DNA from: Megalobrama amblycephala
Lineage: Eukaryota > Chordata > Actinopteri > Cypriniformes > Xenocyprididae
Assembly: GCF_018812025.1 (NCBI RefSeq)
Contig: NC_063045.1
Location: 21,208,656-21,272,655 of the forward strand
Reading direction: 5' to 3'
Length of the DNA: 64,000 bases
In this document: positions 34,374 through 45,703 of the stretch, in pieces
Numbering within the stretch: the first letter of the stretch is position 1
Layout: each line of letters opens with the position of its first letter
Made by a program: the position numbers and the translations under genes
The notes under the pieces: generated by a model
What the model was told of the DNA's origin: nothing
The model's input: only the letters and a program-made list of their open reading frames with translations
The model's database searches: none

Positions 34374-34592
34374 AGGGATAGTTCACCCAAAAAAATGTAA
34401 ATTCTGTCATCATTTACTCATTTTCAAGTTGTTCCTGTATGAATTTATTTTCTCTGCTGAACACAAAAGAAGTTCTTTTGAAGAATACGGGTAACCAAAC
34501 AGTTGACGTCCATAGTATGGAAAACAAATTATATGTAAGGGCCCATTAACTGTTTGCTAACTGACATTATATCCCTCCATTGAACTATCCTT
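34374..34592. mobile_element. Short TTAA-flanked MITE (AGGGATAGTTCACCC)
   Basis: TTAA at 34370-34373 and 34593-34596. Left AGGGATAGTTCACCC, right TTGAACTATCCT, inverted. 219 bases with the usual TCTGTCATCATTTACTC and GCTGAACACAAAAGAAG inner blocks. Confidence 0.8.
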
Positions 34593-34879
34593 TTAAACTT
34601 GCTTTTCCCCCATCTCAAGAAAACATTAGCAGACCTTTGTAAAGATCGCTCCTGATCATAACTTCATAAACCCAATAGTAATTTTATCCATTTTACTGTA
34701 GTGTTCTCCTTTTTAGTGGATATATTAACTGAGAGCCCCAGATAACCGATCTGTTTTTCTCCATTCTTACTAAACACAAAACATTCAAAGTCTAAAATTA
34801 CAATGATCATAAAAAGTAAAAATAACTGCTATGGATAAGATGGGCTTATCCAATGTGCAAAATCAGATGGTAGAAACGT

Positions 34880-35480
34880 TCCTCTGAGCACACAGAGAGA
34901 CCACTGACCCATAGTGGGCTCTGATATCACTTTAATGACAAGCTTCCATGTCAACAGCGCTGGAGAGCACTTGACTGTGAGGGTGACTAAGAGATGGCCT
35001 CGAGGCCTGCGCCAGCACTGTGTTTTTCATTTATCTAAATGAGTGGAGGATGCATCGCGCTTCTGAATTTGCATTCCTGCCCCTCTCTGCTGTTCATTAA
35101 TGGCTGATAAATGCAGCTGTGTACAAAAAAGGTGTGTTAAAGTCCTTTAGCGCGGCTCATGAATACTTTCTCGCTTTCATTTTCTGTCTCCTCCTCCTCT
35201 CATGGCGGTGTCTAATGTAGGTCATCTGTCAACCACCCACCCATTATTCTCTCTTACCTTTATGGCATAGAGTGAAGCAGGAGTTTTCACTCTGCCTCCG
35301 GCCAAAGGAAACCTTTAGAACGGGCCTGACGCCGAGGACCATCGTAGCCCAAACAGTGTGCAAATACCTCCCACGTCTACGGCTGCCTGGACTTTGATGG
35401 AGCTATTAATCTCGCCGTGCATTTAGCATTTGGCTACTGTGCATTACTTAGGCCATTGTTTTTAATTGCAGAAATGTAGA
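34880..35480. other. Candidate conserved non-coding element (enhancer-like)
   Basis: About 600 bases free of repeat-family motifs and rich in developmental-enhancer words: TTCATTAATGGCTGATAAATG, AGCTATTAATCTCGCCG, CATTTATCTAAATGAG, GCAAATACC. Composition is balanced and unlike the flanks. No open frame with protein character. This is the most enhancer-like stretch in the window, but it needs cross-species alignment to mean anything. Confidence 0.35.
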
Positions 35481-36131
35481 GTCATACAGACAAATAAAAT
35501 GTAATCTAGGATTTCATTGTTAAAAATTACACTTAAAACAATTAACGACTCTTCGGTAATATTCCATGAGGGAAAAAAGACAGAACTTGCTATTATCCAT
35601 TGAGAATTGAACAAAAATCTTCAATATAGGCTTTCAAAAGTAAATGCAGACTGACAAAATAGCTAATTTTAAATAGTGCAGTTTTGTTTTAATATATAAT
35701 ACAGTTCACTTTCAAATCTACACAATAAGAGGACATATACATTCACAACATATTTGTATAAACTGTGAAACATTTTATGACATGCTATTTTCTGTCTCAG
35801 ATACTGTCAGTTCTTGTGGCATCAGGACAGTTTCTGAGGAGCCGATTCCAAAGGTCATTTCTGCCTTCTAGTGGCGGATCTAAAGTACTACAACAACAGA
35901 GAAGACAAATTAGCATTCCTCAGAGCATTCATCATAGTTAATCAACAACTAATTAGCATTACATTTGGGGACATTTATAAATGCAACATGGATAATAATA
36001 ATAATTGTACAAATGTGTGTTTTTTTTTGTGTTTTTTTTAAAGAAATGTATTTTATTCAGCAATGTAGGGGCATTTATTACATTTTTCAACTTCAAATAA
36101 CTTCTGTTCTACTGTATAACTACAGTTCATC

Positions 36132-36741
36132 GAAACAATCTTGAAAAAAAAGGAGGGTGGGTTTACATGGAGCATTGTAGGGATAAACCTTTCTATAAAC
36201 CGAACACAATAAAAATTCTGCCATGTAAACGCGTTAAACCGATTACTTTGCGTCGGGGGTCGAATGCAAAATGGCGGCGGCAAAATCAAACTGGAGTAAA
36301 ACCGAAACAACACATTTATTCACTGAAGGAACTCAGTGTATCATTACTAGTATGGACTTTCATCCACACGCTTCTGCTTTTCGAAGGAGGAAGGGGTATT
36401 GAGATGCTCCGAGGCACCAAAGCCACCAAAAAGGTCAGTTTCCAGTGCCCGTCTTTTCCTTATACCTTCCAGCAGTAATATGCTACAAATTCACGCTGTT
36501 GCTTGATTAAGAGCAACACTTTACATAAAAATAGCGCGCATAAGAAATAATGGAACTCCATGTTGACAGGAATAAAAGGCGGCAAACAGGACATATAGGC
36601 TAATGTGCGCATGTCACAAAGTCATTCAGATTGGAAGCGCCGGAGCTTGTAAACACCATATCGGATTAGATAACGTCTCATATAAACAGTCCACTGAATC
36701 TTTCAATCGGAATGACAAAAAGTGTAAACGTGGCTGTTTCC
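36132..36741 (-). mobile_element. DNA transposon MITE, relative of the copy at 43.2-44.8 kb
   Basis: Blocks TTACATGGAGCATTGTAG, AAACCGAACACAATAAAAATT, ATGGCGGCGGCAAAATC, TTGCTTGATTAAGAGCAAC and CGGAATGACAAAAAGTG reappear in inverted order at 43182-44820. The end reads AAACGTGGCTG. It is non-coding apart from a 36167-36478 frame with no recognised domain. Confidence 0.65.
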
Positions 36742-36749
36742 ATAAATAT

Positions 36750-37020
36750 TAATCAGAACAACTGTTCTCAACATTGATAATAAATGTTTCTTGAGCAGCA
36801 AAACAACTTTTTAGAATGACTTCTGAAGGATCATGTGACACTGACTGGAGTAATGATCTAGAAAATCACCGAAATAAACTGCATTTTAAAATATATTAAA
36901 ATAGAAAATGGTTATTTCAAATTGTAATAATATTTCACTTTTTTTTTTTTTAGGCTACTGTATTTTTTGATTAAATAAATTCAGCCTCTGTGAGGACTTG
37001 ATGATTTTGTTTCATGTCTT
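36750..37020. repeat. Arm of a dispersed foldback family
   Basis: TGTTTCTTGAGCAGC, TCTGAAGGATCATGTGACACTG and the GTAATAATATTTCAC block are the inner parts of the 46.2-47.2 kb foldback. Confidence 0.7.
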
Positions 37021-37501
37021 ACTGAAGCCAGCAAAACATAATCAAAAATTGATTGCATCTTTAAGCGAGTGTCATTTTAAAAGTCAGTTGGACCAAAAGG
37101 GCCAGTAGTTGAAACACCCTTATATTTATGTAACAGTGGGTGATGCAACAAGTTTAATGTTTATTTGGTGTGGATGATCTAGGGCATTTATCAACACAGT
37201 ATAATGGGAGAATTTAAGCCCCCTTACAATACTTTCTGCTGCCGTTAGTCAAAATCAATGAAAACAAAAAAAAAAGAAAGAAAGAAAACATATAGAAAAG
37301 AGAAGACAGACATTATTTTGTAACTTGCCCTTTGCTTTCTCTTCTGTTATTTTGTAATATGAAAATGTGAATCAAGAAGCTTGATTTCTCTTTAAGAGTC
37401 TTTTTGTGTGTCCCAACTGACAAATGTAAACATTAGATAAAACTTTATTTTCTTTTAGTCAAAATATTTCTTGTGCATGGCCATGGAGTAGGCTAGTCTG
37501 G

Positions 37502-37510
37502 TATATAAAA
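37502..37510 (+). promoter_or_regulatory. TATA box of the factor H-like gene
   Basis: TATATAAAA lies about 100 bases upstream of the signal-peptide ATG at 37609. The following leader (AGTCCTCCTTTGGACT, AGTAAATGATTAACTTT) is conserved in the downstream copy near 50.0-50.1 kb, where the box reads TTTAAAAG. Confidence 0.6.
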
Positions 37511-37608
37511 AAAAGTCCTCCTTTGGACTAAGTAAATGATTAACTTTTTGATCCCCCATCATACAACAGAGACCAAAACCAGAAAACAAAGCTACAGTCA
37601 TTTGTGAG

Positions 37609-37684
37609 ATGAAAATGAGAGTTCCAGTACAAATCATCTGCTTTTCCTGTTTCTTATTTTCTGTTACCTCTGTGCAAGGTCAAG
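37609..37684 (+). CDS. Factor H-like exon 1: start and signal peptide
   Basis: The first ATG of the exon encodes MKMRVPVQIICFSCFLFS followed by VTSVQGQ. This is a classic cleavable signal peptide with a hydrophobic core; cleavage is likely after the QG region. It ends at a CAAG|GTGAGT donor in phase 1, as in factor H. A second in-frame ATG two codons on is the one conserved in the downstream copy. Confidence 0.85.
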
Positions 37685-37817
37685 GTGAGTTTATTATTTT
37701 TACTATGTAGAATGTTGTACATATTATATACACTTCCAACACTTTTTAAATGACGTAAAGTGGTTTTAAAGAGTGTTGACTCATACATCTTTGTGTGCGT
37801 TTGTTTGTGCTTCTCAG

Positions 37818-37990
37818 AATGTCTTCGATTGGATATTATAGGCTATATAAAAACATAGAACTAGTTGTGAAAGCTTCATACAACAATGATGAAACAGTGA
37901 ACGTGAACTGCATGACAGGTTAAACAGGCTTTTATAGGATAAAGTGTAAAAATGGACAGTGGCAGACGTTCATTGCACTAAGCTGCTCAA
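37818..37990 (+). pseudogene. Factor H-like exon 2 (CCP1), frameshifted and with a stop
   Basis: Acceptor TTCTCAG and donor GTAAG are intact. The exon is 173 bases, one short of a multiple of three. The entry frame stops at TAG 37856-37858. The next frame carries the rest of the CCP (ELVVKASYN..., NCMTG, a TAA at 37921-37923 where a tyrosine is expected, then RIKCKNGQW and ALSCS). All four cysteine codons are still present, so decay is recent. In factor H, CCP1 is part of the C3b/factor I cofactor region. Confidence 0.85.
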
Positions 37991-38081
37991 GTAAGAAAAT
38001 TGTCAATATGATGACCACATCATTTCCTCTCATTTAATTAAAATGTTCACTTTTAGAGTAAAACTTGTTTGATTTCTGCAG

Positions 38082-38187
38082 GGAAAAAGTGTGATCACCC
38101 AGGGGAAACATCAAATGGTTATTTTAAACTTAGAGAGGGGAGAGATTATACTTATAGAGCAACAGTGGAGTATACTTGCCAGACAGG
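38082..38187 (+). CDS. Factor H-like exon 3 (CCP2, first half)
   Basis: Enters in phase 1 and leaves in phase 2 at ACAGG|GTAAAT. Encodes KKCDHPGETSNGYF... to YTCQTG, close to the factor H CCP2 opening (C-x-HPG-x-T). The split of CCP2 across a phase 2 intron is a factor H trait. Frame intact. Confidence 0.85.
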
Positions 38188-38324
38188 GTAAATGTGAAAA
38201 AAACAAAAAAACAAACGTTTTCTTTATTCCCATCTGTTCTCTTTACTAATTTATAAAGTTCAAATGTGTCCTGTTTGATATGACACTGTTTCCACTAAAA
38301 AAGTTTAAATGCATCTGTTCATAG

Positions 38325-38370
38325 GTATAAGATGGCAACCAGAATGAACCAGAATCAGAATACTGCCTGA
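38325..38370 (+). pseudogene. Factor H-like exon 4 (CCP2, second half), truncated by a stop
   Basis: After acceptor ATAG the frame reads YKMATRMN, then NQNTA-type filler to TGA at 38368-38370. The third and fourth cysteines and the tryptophan expected in this half are not found. Sequence beyond looks unrelated, so the exon was probably disrupted by rearrangement or insertion. No donor is recognisable. Confidence 0.7.
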
Positions 38371-38782
38371 AAGATATCACTGAAATAACTGTTCTGAGAA
38401 ATCACGTGATGACATTTGACTGTTTACATAGACTAGGGTGACAGCCATAAATAGGCTAAATGAAAGTAATGGAGCATTGGCCAAATTAGTCAGCAGGACA
38501 CCGGGATTTTTCCTGACTGACTGTGGGGCTGCAGGCTGTGCACACATCAGTGCCGTTCATGTTTGGGTCCAGTCAGGTTCAAAAATAGGCTAGGCTAAAT
38601 GCCGTTGGGTCGGGTTGGACTTGGGTCTAATTTTATCAAGTCTGCCTTCCGTTGGGTTTTTCTTTAAAAAAAAAAAAAAAAAAATTATGCACGTCAGGTT
38701 TGGGTAAAAAATGTTTTGGGTCGATTCTGGTCAAGTACAGAATTTAGGACCTGAGAAGACCTCTAGTGTAAACAGGGCTTAA

Positions 38783-40225
38783 AGGTGCCCTAGAACCCTA
38801 TTTCACAAGGTGTAATATAAGTCTAAAGGCAGGAACACACCAAGCCAACGGTCGGCCGTCGGGCAGTTTTTCTTTGTCGGCCGACTAAGTTTTCTCAGTG
38901 TGTTCCGCACCGTCGGCTGAAGTTGGTCCTCGTCGGCTTTTTTCAGCCGATTCGAAATGTTGAATTGGCGTTGGAGCTCGTCGGTCCGTCGGGCCATCTG
39001 ATCATTCTGATTGGCTGTTCAGCTACTGCCGCCTGCGTGAGATGAAATGCCTTTCCAAACCAGCAGGCGGGAGTAGCTGAACAGCCAATCAGAATGATCA
39101 GATGGCCCGACGGACCGACGAGCTCCAACGCCGATTCAACATTTCGAATCGGCCGAAAAAACTGACGTGCTACTTGGCCGTCGGCTGTTTAGCGTCGGTT
39201 TGGTGTGTCAGGGCAACTTTGGACACAGATGCTGCCGACGTGAGCCAACCCCGCAGTCTGCTTTCTTCGCCACTAGTTTGTCGGCGTCAGCTTGGTGTGT
39301 TCTGGCCTTAAGGTGTCCCCAGAATGTGTCTGTGAAGTTTCAGCTCAAATATCCCATAGATTTTTATTATACAATGTTTTAACTGCCTATTTTGGGGCAT
39401 AATTAAAAATGCGCTGATTCTGTGCTTGTCCCCTTTAAATGCTCGTGATCCCCGCCCCCAAGCTCGCAACTCTATAATACATTGCATAACCAAAGTTCAC
39501 ACAGCTAATATAACCCTCAAAATGGATCTTTACAAAGTGTTTGTGATGCAGCATATCAGATAAGTATAGTATTTATTTGGATGTTTACATTTGATTCTGA
39601 ATAAGTTTGATAGTATGCTGCGGCTAATGGGGCTAAAGCTAACATTACACACTGTTGGAGAGATTTATAAAGAATGAAGTTGTGTTTATGAATTATACAG
39701 ACTGCAAGCGTTTAAAAATGAAAATAACGACATAGCTCTGGTCTCCGTGAATGCAGTAAGAAACAATGGTAACTTTAACCACATTTAACAGTACATTAGC
39801 AACATGCTAACGAAACATTTAGAAAGACGATTTACAAATAACACTAAATATATCATGTTATCATGGATCATGAACTGTTATTATCACTCCATCTGCCATT
39901 TTCACTATTGTCCTTGCTTGCTTTACAGTAGCCTACCTGCATAACTTCTGATGATTCAGCTGTGCAGCTCCAGACGTTAATACTGGCTTGTCTAATGCCT
40001 TGAACATGGGCTGGCATATGCAAAAGTTGGGGTCGTACATATTAATGATCCCGACTGTTGCGTCACAGTCTGTGTTATGTTGAGATTCGCCTGTTTTTTT
40101 GCACAAACCAAATTTACATAAGAAGGAGGAAACAATGGAGTTTGAGACTCACTGTATGTCATTTCCATGTACAGAACTCTAATTATATAACTAAGATAAA
40201 TTCAATTTTAAATTCTAGGGCACCT
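38783..40225 (-). mobile_element. Kolobok-like MITE in a factor H-like intron, itself carrying an insertion
   Basis: TTAA at 38779-38782 and 40226-40229. Left AGGTGCCCTAGA, right GGGCACCT. Collinear with the 29.2 and 43.6 kb copies once the Harbinger-like insertion (38827-39308) is removed. It lies between the CCP2b relic and the next CCP exon. Confidence 0.85.
38827..39308. mobile_element. PIF/Harbinger-like foldback MITE
   Basis: Ends AGGCAGGAACACACCAAGC and GTGTGTTCTGGCCT are inverted. The 3-base target TAA is duplicated (38824-38826 and 39309-39311), which is the Harbinger target type. The interior is a second strong palindrome (about 38940-39165), with GAGCTCGTCGGTCCGTCGGG mirrored around a short loop. 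Non-coding. Confidence 0.8.
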
Positions 40226-40499
40226 TTAAGATATATGTAGTCCAGCTTTAATATGCAACTAAATGCAGTCAATGTGTGAAAATAGTTTCTATATTTGGTT
40301 TGTGTTGTGAGTATTTGCAGCACATGTATTGTCAAACTGATGAAGATGTTTTTTTTTTTTTAAATTTGCTGGTGTTTTTTCTGTTTGCATGTGTTTTCTT
40401 CAGTTGTAGTTTGAGCTCTTTAGCTCTTTACAGTACTTTTTGCTATACAAAACTGGTAATGTTACAAAAAATATGTTTTGAATCACTATGTCTTTACAG

Positions 40500-40682
40500 T
40501 AACTTGCCAGCTTGAGTTGACCGAATCTGAAGCAGTAAGAACCATACCAGAGGGAAAAACAATTTTCAAAGCTGGAGAAATGGTGGAAATGATCTGCTCT
40601 GACAAAAATCAGGTCTTTTACAAGCAGGAGATATTTACATGCACAGATAATGGAAAGTGGGATTACAAGCCAACTTGTGAGG
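40500..40682 (+). CDS. Factor H-like CCP exon (third module by order)
   Basis: 183 bases, phase 1-1, acceptor TTTACAG, donor G|GTAAGA. Opens VTCQLELTESEAV. The four cysteines sit in VTCQ, MICSD, FTCTD and PTCEG, with the tryptophan in GKWDYKP. Complete CCP module of about 60 residues, no lesion. It can join exon 1 directly in frame. Confidence 0.9.
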
Positions 40683-40761
40683 GTAAGAATGTAGAAGAAC
40701 ACTTCTGGATTTGGTGTTGAATTCCTTGTACATTATCAAAAGCATGTGAGTCTTGTTTCAG

Positions 40762-40935
40762 AGATTAAATGTCAAGTTCCACACAACCAGCATGTATATC
40801 TACCAACATATTACTTCCGTGGAGATCTGAATTTGAATGTAAAAAGATCTTACAATTGTGAATCTGGATATCGTAAAATGACAGTCCAGGCCACATGCAA
40901 ACGAGACGGGTGGACACCAAAACCACTGTGTGCTG
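40762..40935 (+). CDS. Factor H-like CCP exon (fourth module)
   Basis: 174 bases, phase 1-1, acceptor TTTCAG, donor G|GTATGT. Cysteines in IKCQVP, YNCESGY, ATCKRDGW and LCAG; tryptophan in DGWTPK. Intact. Only 79 bases of intron separate it from the previous exon. Confidence 0.9.
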
Positions 40936-41024
40936 GTATGTTTTACTGTAGAGCATTAACATCTTCACTACTCACAAAATCACTTAATATAAATTCTATG
41001 ATTATGTGAATGTTTGTTTTCTAG

Positions 41025-41201
41025 AAATTATGTGTGACCAACCAAACATCACAAATGCAGAGATTGTGGGAGGTCAGAACCAAAAGTACAAAATCTCTTC
41101 AAGAATAGAATATAAATGTCGTCCTGGATTTGAACCAGAGGAGCTTGTACGAATCACCTGTGATTCCCAGGGCCAATGGACAGACATACAGACCTGCACT
41201 G
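41025..41201 (+). CDS. Factor H-like CCP exon (fifth module) with a broken splice donor
   Basis: 177 bases, phase 1-1, acceptor TTTTCTAG. The frame is a complete CCP: cysteines in MCDQP, YKCRPGF, ITCDSQG and TCTG, tryptophan in GQWTD. The expected G|GTAAGT donor reads G|GAAAGT, a T-to-A change at the second intron base. The exon should be skipped, or read on into the intron. Skipping keeps the frame and removes exactly one module. Confidence 0.85.
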
Positions 41202-41370
41202 GAAAGTTACAGCTTGATTTTGTTTTGTTGTTTGTTTTGATTTTATTGTATCATACATTTATATAGATATTTTAAAAAAAAATAATGTTCATATAAAAAG
41301 TAAGACAGACACTACAGTTCTGTTAATATATTGTTGAGTATTCAAATATAAATTATCTTCTTATATACAG

Positions 41371-41562
41371 ATGGTACTTGTCAGGAACAAGAACTCAAAA
41401 ATGTAGAAATTCTCTTTGGACATCCAGGCATCACTTCACCTTATAAACCTGGGCATATCTTAGTTTTTCGATGCACTAATGTCAACATGAGGTTTTACGG
41501 CCAACGGGCAATTGAATGCCAACCAGACGGGAGGTGGAATTATCCATATCCACAATGTGGAG
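41371..41562 (+). CDS. Factor H-like CCP exon (sixth module)
   Basis: 192 bases, phase 1-1, acceptor TATACAG, donor G|GTACAG. Cysteines in GTCQEQ, FRCTN, IECQPDG and QCGG; tryptophan in GRWNYP. Intact, slightly longer than average (64 residues). Confidence 0.9.
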
Positions 41563-41681
41563 GTACAGACATATATCGACTACAGGATTGTATTTATATT
41601 AGTAAAAACATTTCTATAAATCAGAATCAAAGCATTAATTCAAAACATTTGAAATCTTTATAATTAACTAATAGTATTTTT

Positions 41682-42025
41682 TAGGGCTGGGCGATATATC
41701 GCATGAGATTGTCACGTGCATTTCGTCAGTAAAGCCGGTTCCCTGATTACCGCTAAATTGCCATCACCTGCTTTCAAATGGAGCGGCATTTAATAGACAG
41801 AGCCGTATAGTTCACTGACAAGCCACGCAATATCACGCTCATTATCGAAGGCGATTCATCTGCGATATGAACACGATATTGCGTAGCTTGTCAGTGATCT
41901 ACGGCTCTGTCTATTCAATGCCGCTCCATTTGAAAGCAGGTGATGGCGATTTAGCGGTAATCAGGGAACCGGCTTTACTGACGAAATGCGCATGACAATC
42001 GCATGCGATATATCGCTCAGCCCTA
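41682..42025. mobile_element. hAT MITE with long hairpin
   Basis: TAGGGCTGGGCGATATATCG and its reverse at the other end, flanked by a perfect 8-base duplication GTATTTTT (41674-41681 and 42026-42033). The two halves pair over nearly the whole 344 bases. It lies in the intron just before the next CCP exon. Confidence 0.9.
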
Positions 42026-42066
42026 GTATTTTTCATATAATTTTTTGTATTGAATTGTTCCTCTAG

Positions 42067-42246
42067 GAATAGTTCAGTGTTCTCAACCAACAACGAACTT
42101 GGAATTTGTGACACTGTCAGATGAGAAAAATGTGTTCAGCAACTTTGAGATACTGACATACAAGTGCAATGAACCATACAATGAAAATGCAGGAGGAGTT
42201 TTGATGTGTCAAAATGGAAAATGGAACGCAACGTTTTTCTGCAAAA
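42067..42246 (+). CDS. Factor H-like CCP exon (seventh module)
   Basis: 180 bases, phase 1-1, acceptor CTCTAG, donor A|GTGAGT. Cysteines in VQCSQP, YKCNEP, LMCQNG and FCKS; tryptophan in GKWNA. Intact, though the 5' splice tract lies only 33 bases from a hAT insertion. Confidence 0.9.
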
Positions 42247-42359
42247 GTGAGTCCCCACAAAATCTTGCATTCACATTTAATTACTCGGCAGCAAATCCAA
42301 CTTGAACTATGATGATTCAATCCCAAATGTGGATTATGGGTGCATCAAAAAGCATTACA

Positions 42360-43020
42360 ATGATACAATTGTCAGGTTCATGTCTTGTTTGTCACAACAC
42401 CGTTTTCAACTAAAAACGAAAAACTTTTTTTATATATTCAATGATAATGCCATTTTAGGGGCTTTAAAACACAAACTTTAAAACACGTTTAAAGTGCAAG
42501 TTTTCAAAACAATACTTTTGTTGTCTCCATGTAAACTAAAAATTAGTGAATTTGTGAAAATGGTGATCATGCGCATGCGTATTATGTGTTCATTCTATAG
42601 GTGCATAGTGTTTCCTGACAAAGTGACATCGCCAACTACTGGCCTAGCAGCATAATGCAGCATTTTCAGTCATTTTTTTGTGTTTCCGTGTGAATGGGGA
42701 TTGTTTTGACAAAGTTGTCTGTATGCGAAACTTTTCAAAAACATAAAGGAAAAACATTGTTGTCATGCAAAAATGCAAACAAAACGTCAACAATAATGTA
42801 CTTAAAACAGAAATGTTTTTTCCTTTGCGTTTTTCATGTACAGATGACAACTTTGTCAAAATGATCTCCGTTCACACGGATCCACGAAAACGATTGAAAG
42901 TAGTTGGCGATGTCTCTTTGTAAAGAAACACGTAATACGCATGAGCATGAGTCACTGTTTTCACAAATTCCCATTTTTGTAGAGACAGAGACAATCACAG
43001 TATCGTATTCAAGAACTTGC
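42360..43020. repeat. Old hAT-like inverted-repeat DNA in an intron
   Basis: GACAAAGTTGTCTGTATGC and AGATGACAACTTTGTCAAAATG face each other around AAAACATAAAGG/CCTTTGCG words. This shows an inverted-repeat element with decayed ends. No exon seen. Confidence 0.5.
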
Positions 43021-43181
43021 ACTTTGAAACCCGTAGGCGCGTATTTCTTCTTTACATAGTGAAATCACTATTTACTGACAGCATAATATGTGTGAACGGA
43101 GATTGTTTTGACAATGTTGTCATCTGTATGCAAAAAACACAAAGGAAAAACGTTTGCTTTTATTACATCAGTAGCCACATT

Positions 43182-44820
43182 TACATACACTTTTTTGTCA
43201 TTCCGATTAAAATCATTCCGATTGAAAGATTCGGTGGACTGTTTGCATGAGACATTATCTAATCCGATATGGTGTTTACAAGTGCTGGTGCTTCCAATTG
43301 GAATGACTTTGTGACGCACATTATATGTCCTGTTTGCCGCCTTTTATTCCTGTCAACATGGAGTTCCATTATTTATTATGCAAGCTATTGTTATGTATAG
43401 TGTTGCTCTTAATCAAGCAACAGCGTGAATTTGTAGCATATTACTGCTGGAAGGTATGAGGAAAAGACGGGTGGCTGTGCATCTCTAAGGAGCAATGCTA
43501 CCCCTCAATACTCAATACTACCCCTCCCTCTGAAGAAAAGCAAAAGCATGTGGATGAAGGTCCATAGTAATGATACACTATGTTGCTTCAGTGTATTTAA
43601 AGGTGCCATCTAACGTTTTTTTACAAGATGTAATATAAGTCTAAGGTGTCCCCTGAATGTGTCTGTGAGGTTGCAGCTCAAAATACCCCATAGATTTTTT
43701 TTAATTAATTTTTTAACTGCCTATTTTGAGGCATAATTAGAAATGCGCCGATTCAGGCTGCGGCCCCTTTAAATCACACGCTCTCTGCCCCCTCCCGAGC
43801 TCTCGACTCTATCACTGCATAACCAAAGTTCACACAGCTAATATAACCCTCAAAGTGGATCTTTACAAAGTGTTCGTCATGCAGCATGTCTAATCGCGTA
43901 AGGTATGGTATTTATTTGGATGTTTACATTTGATTCTGAATGAGTTTGATGGTGCTCCGTGGCTAGCGGCTAATGCTACACTGTTGGAGAGATTTATAAA
44001 GAATGGAGTTGTGTTTATGCATTATACAGACTGCAAGTGTTTAAAAATGAAAATAGCGACGGCTCTTGTCTCCGTGAATAAAGTAAGAAACGATGGTAAC
44101 TTTAACCAACAGTAGCCTACATTAGCAACATGCTAACGAAACATTTAGAAAGAAAATTTACAAATATCACTAAAAATATCATGTTGTCATGGATCATGTC
44201 AGTTATTATTGCTCCATCTGCCATTTTTCGCTATTGTCCTTGCTTGCTTACCTAGTCTGATGATTCAGCTCTGCACATCCAGACGTTAATACTGGATGCC
44301 CTTGTGTAATGCCTCGATCATGGGCTGGCATATGCAAATATTGGGGCGTACACCCCGTAACACTGTTACGTAACAGTTGGTGTTATGTTGAGATTCGCCT
44401 GTTCTTTGGAGGTCTTTTAAACAAATGAGATTTATATAAGAAGGACGAAACAATGGAGTTTGAGACTCACTGTGTGTCATTTCCATGTAATGAACTCTTG
44501 TTATTCAACTATGCCGAGGTAAATTCAATTTTCAATTCGATGGCACCTTTAATAAATATGGTGTTTTAGTTTTAATTTTGCCGCCGCCATTGTGCATTCT
44601 GACGACCCCTGGCCTCTTGACGTGATGATGTAGAAGCAAAGTAATCGGTTTAATTTTTATTTTGTTCGGTTTATAGAAAGGTTTATCTCACCCCTCTAAA
44701 ACCGATTACAATTTAATTCGGTTTGGGCATTTTTATTCCGACTGAGGTGTTCATATGGAGCATTTTCATTTGGATTGGACTTTCTTTTAAACTGATTACA
44801 ATGCTCCATAAACGTGCCTA
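43182..44820 (+). mobile_element. DNA transposon MITE split by a Kolobok-like copy
   Basis: Starts AGCCACATTTACATACACTT and ends near CTCCATAAACGTGCCT. It is the inverted relative of 36132-36741. It is interrupted at a TTAA by the copy at 43601-44548. Confidence 0.6.
43601..44548 (-). mobile_element. TTAA-flanked Kolobok-like MITE in a factor H-like intron
   Basis: TTAA at 43597-43600 and 44549-44552. Ends AGGTGCCATC and TGGCACCT. 948 bases, collinear with 29192-30145. Confidence 0.85.
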
Positions 44821-45239
44821 TTGTTGTGTAAGCACATACCCTCAGTTTTATAGTCCTAATCTGTTTAGTTTGTCATGGTTTTCCCTGTCACTGTTTTATC
44901 TGAGTTCTAGTTCATAGTTTGTTTCTATGGTTTCTGATTGTTGCACACCTGTTCCCTGTTTCTTTTATTAGCATCCTTTGTGTATTTAGCTCTTAGTTCC
45001 CATCAGTTCATTGTTCAGTGTTGTTAACGTTTGTGGTATATATTTCCTGAGTTAATTAAAGTCTCAGCATGATTCACCAGTGTATTGTCAAGGGAAGTCA
45101 TCATTATATACAAATATGACATGGTATGTCTGAATACTTGATTCTGTTTGGGTAAATGTACATTCAAAACATGTAAAGCACAGGTAGTTCCAGTCAGTTT
45201 AATCGCCGTTCTTTATTAATGTGCTGCTTTAATGAAGCA

Positions 45240-45278
45240 CAAACACACACACACATACACACACACACACACACATAC
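45240..45278. repeat. (CA)n microsatellite
   Basis: ACAC tract interrupted by two TACAC units. Confidence 0.85.
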
Positions 45279-45434
45279 AGTCACTCAGAGACCAGAGATC
45301 ATGCTTCGAACACAGAAACATTCAGGAGCACAGAAACTTGTTGTGAAAGCTGCCCCAAGACTTTTATAAGTGCAATTACAGACACTAAACTCTGTTTAAA
45401 GATGTATGTAAATGTAATATTTTTATTTGTTTAG

Positions 45435-45614
45435 GTGAGACCTGTCCACCACCTCCATATCTTCAACATGGAGATTACAGCATCATCAAGAGTACGGAAA
45501 AAAAAGTGATTACAGAGGTATCTTACACTTGCCAGTCTTACTATGTATTGGATAAGCAACAGGAATCTTATAAGTGTGTGGATGGAATATGGGAGGCTCC
45601 TCCGAAATGTCTGA
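45435..45614 (+). CDS. Factor H-like CCP exon (eighth module)
   Basis: 180 bases, phase 1-1, acceptor TTGTTTAG, donor A|GTGAGT. Cysteines in ETCPPPP, YTCQSYY, YKCVDG and KCLS; tryptophan in GIWEAPP. The CPPPP opening is typical of factor H CCPs. Intact. Confidence 0.9.
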
Positions 45615-45703
45615 GTGAGTCATTATAATATATAACAAGTAAACAAGGGGCAAGTATCTAATAGTTTTCTACAGTTTTTCACTGGATGTTGTCTCTGTCA
45701 TAG

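Noticed and set aside
36167..36478. 103-codon open frame
   Set aside because: Lies inside a MITE family shared with 43.2-44.8 kb, where the frame is not kept.
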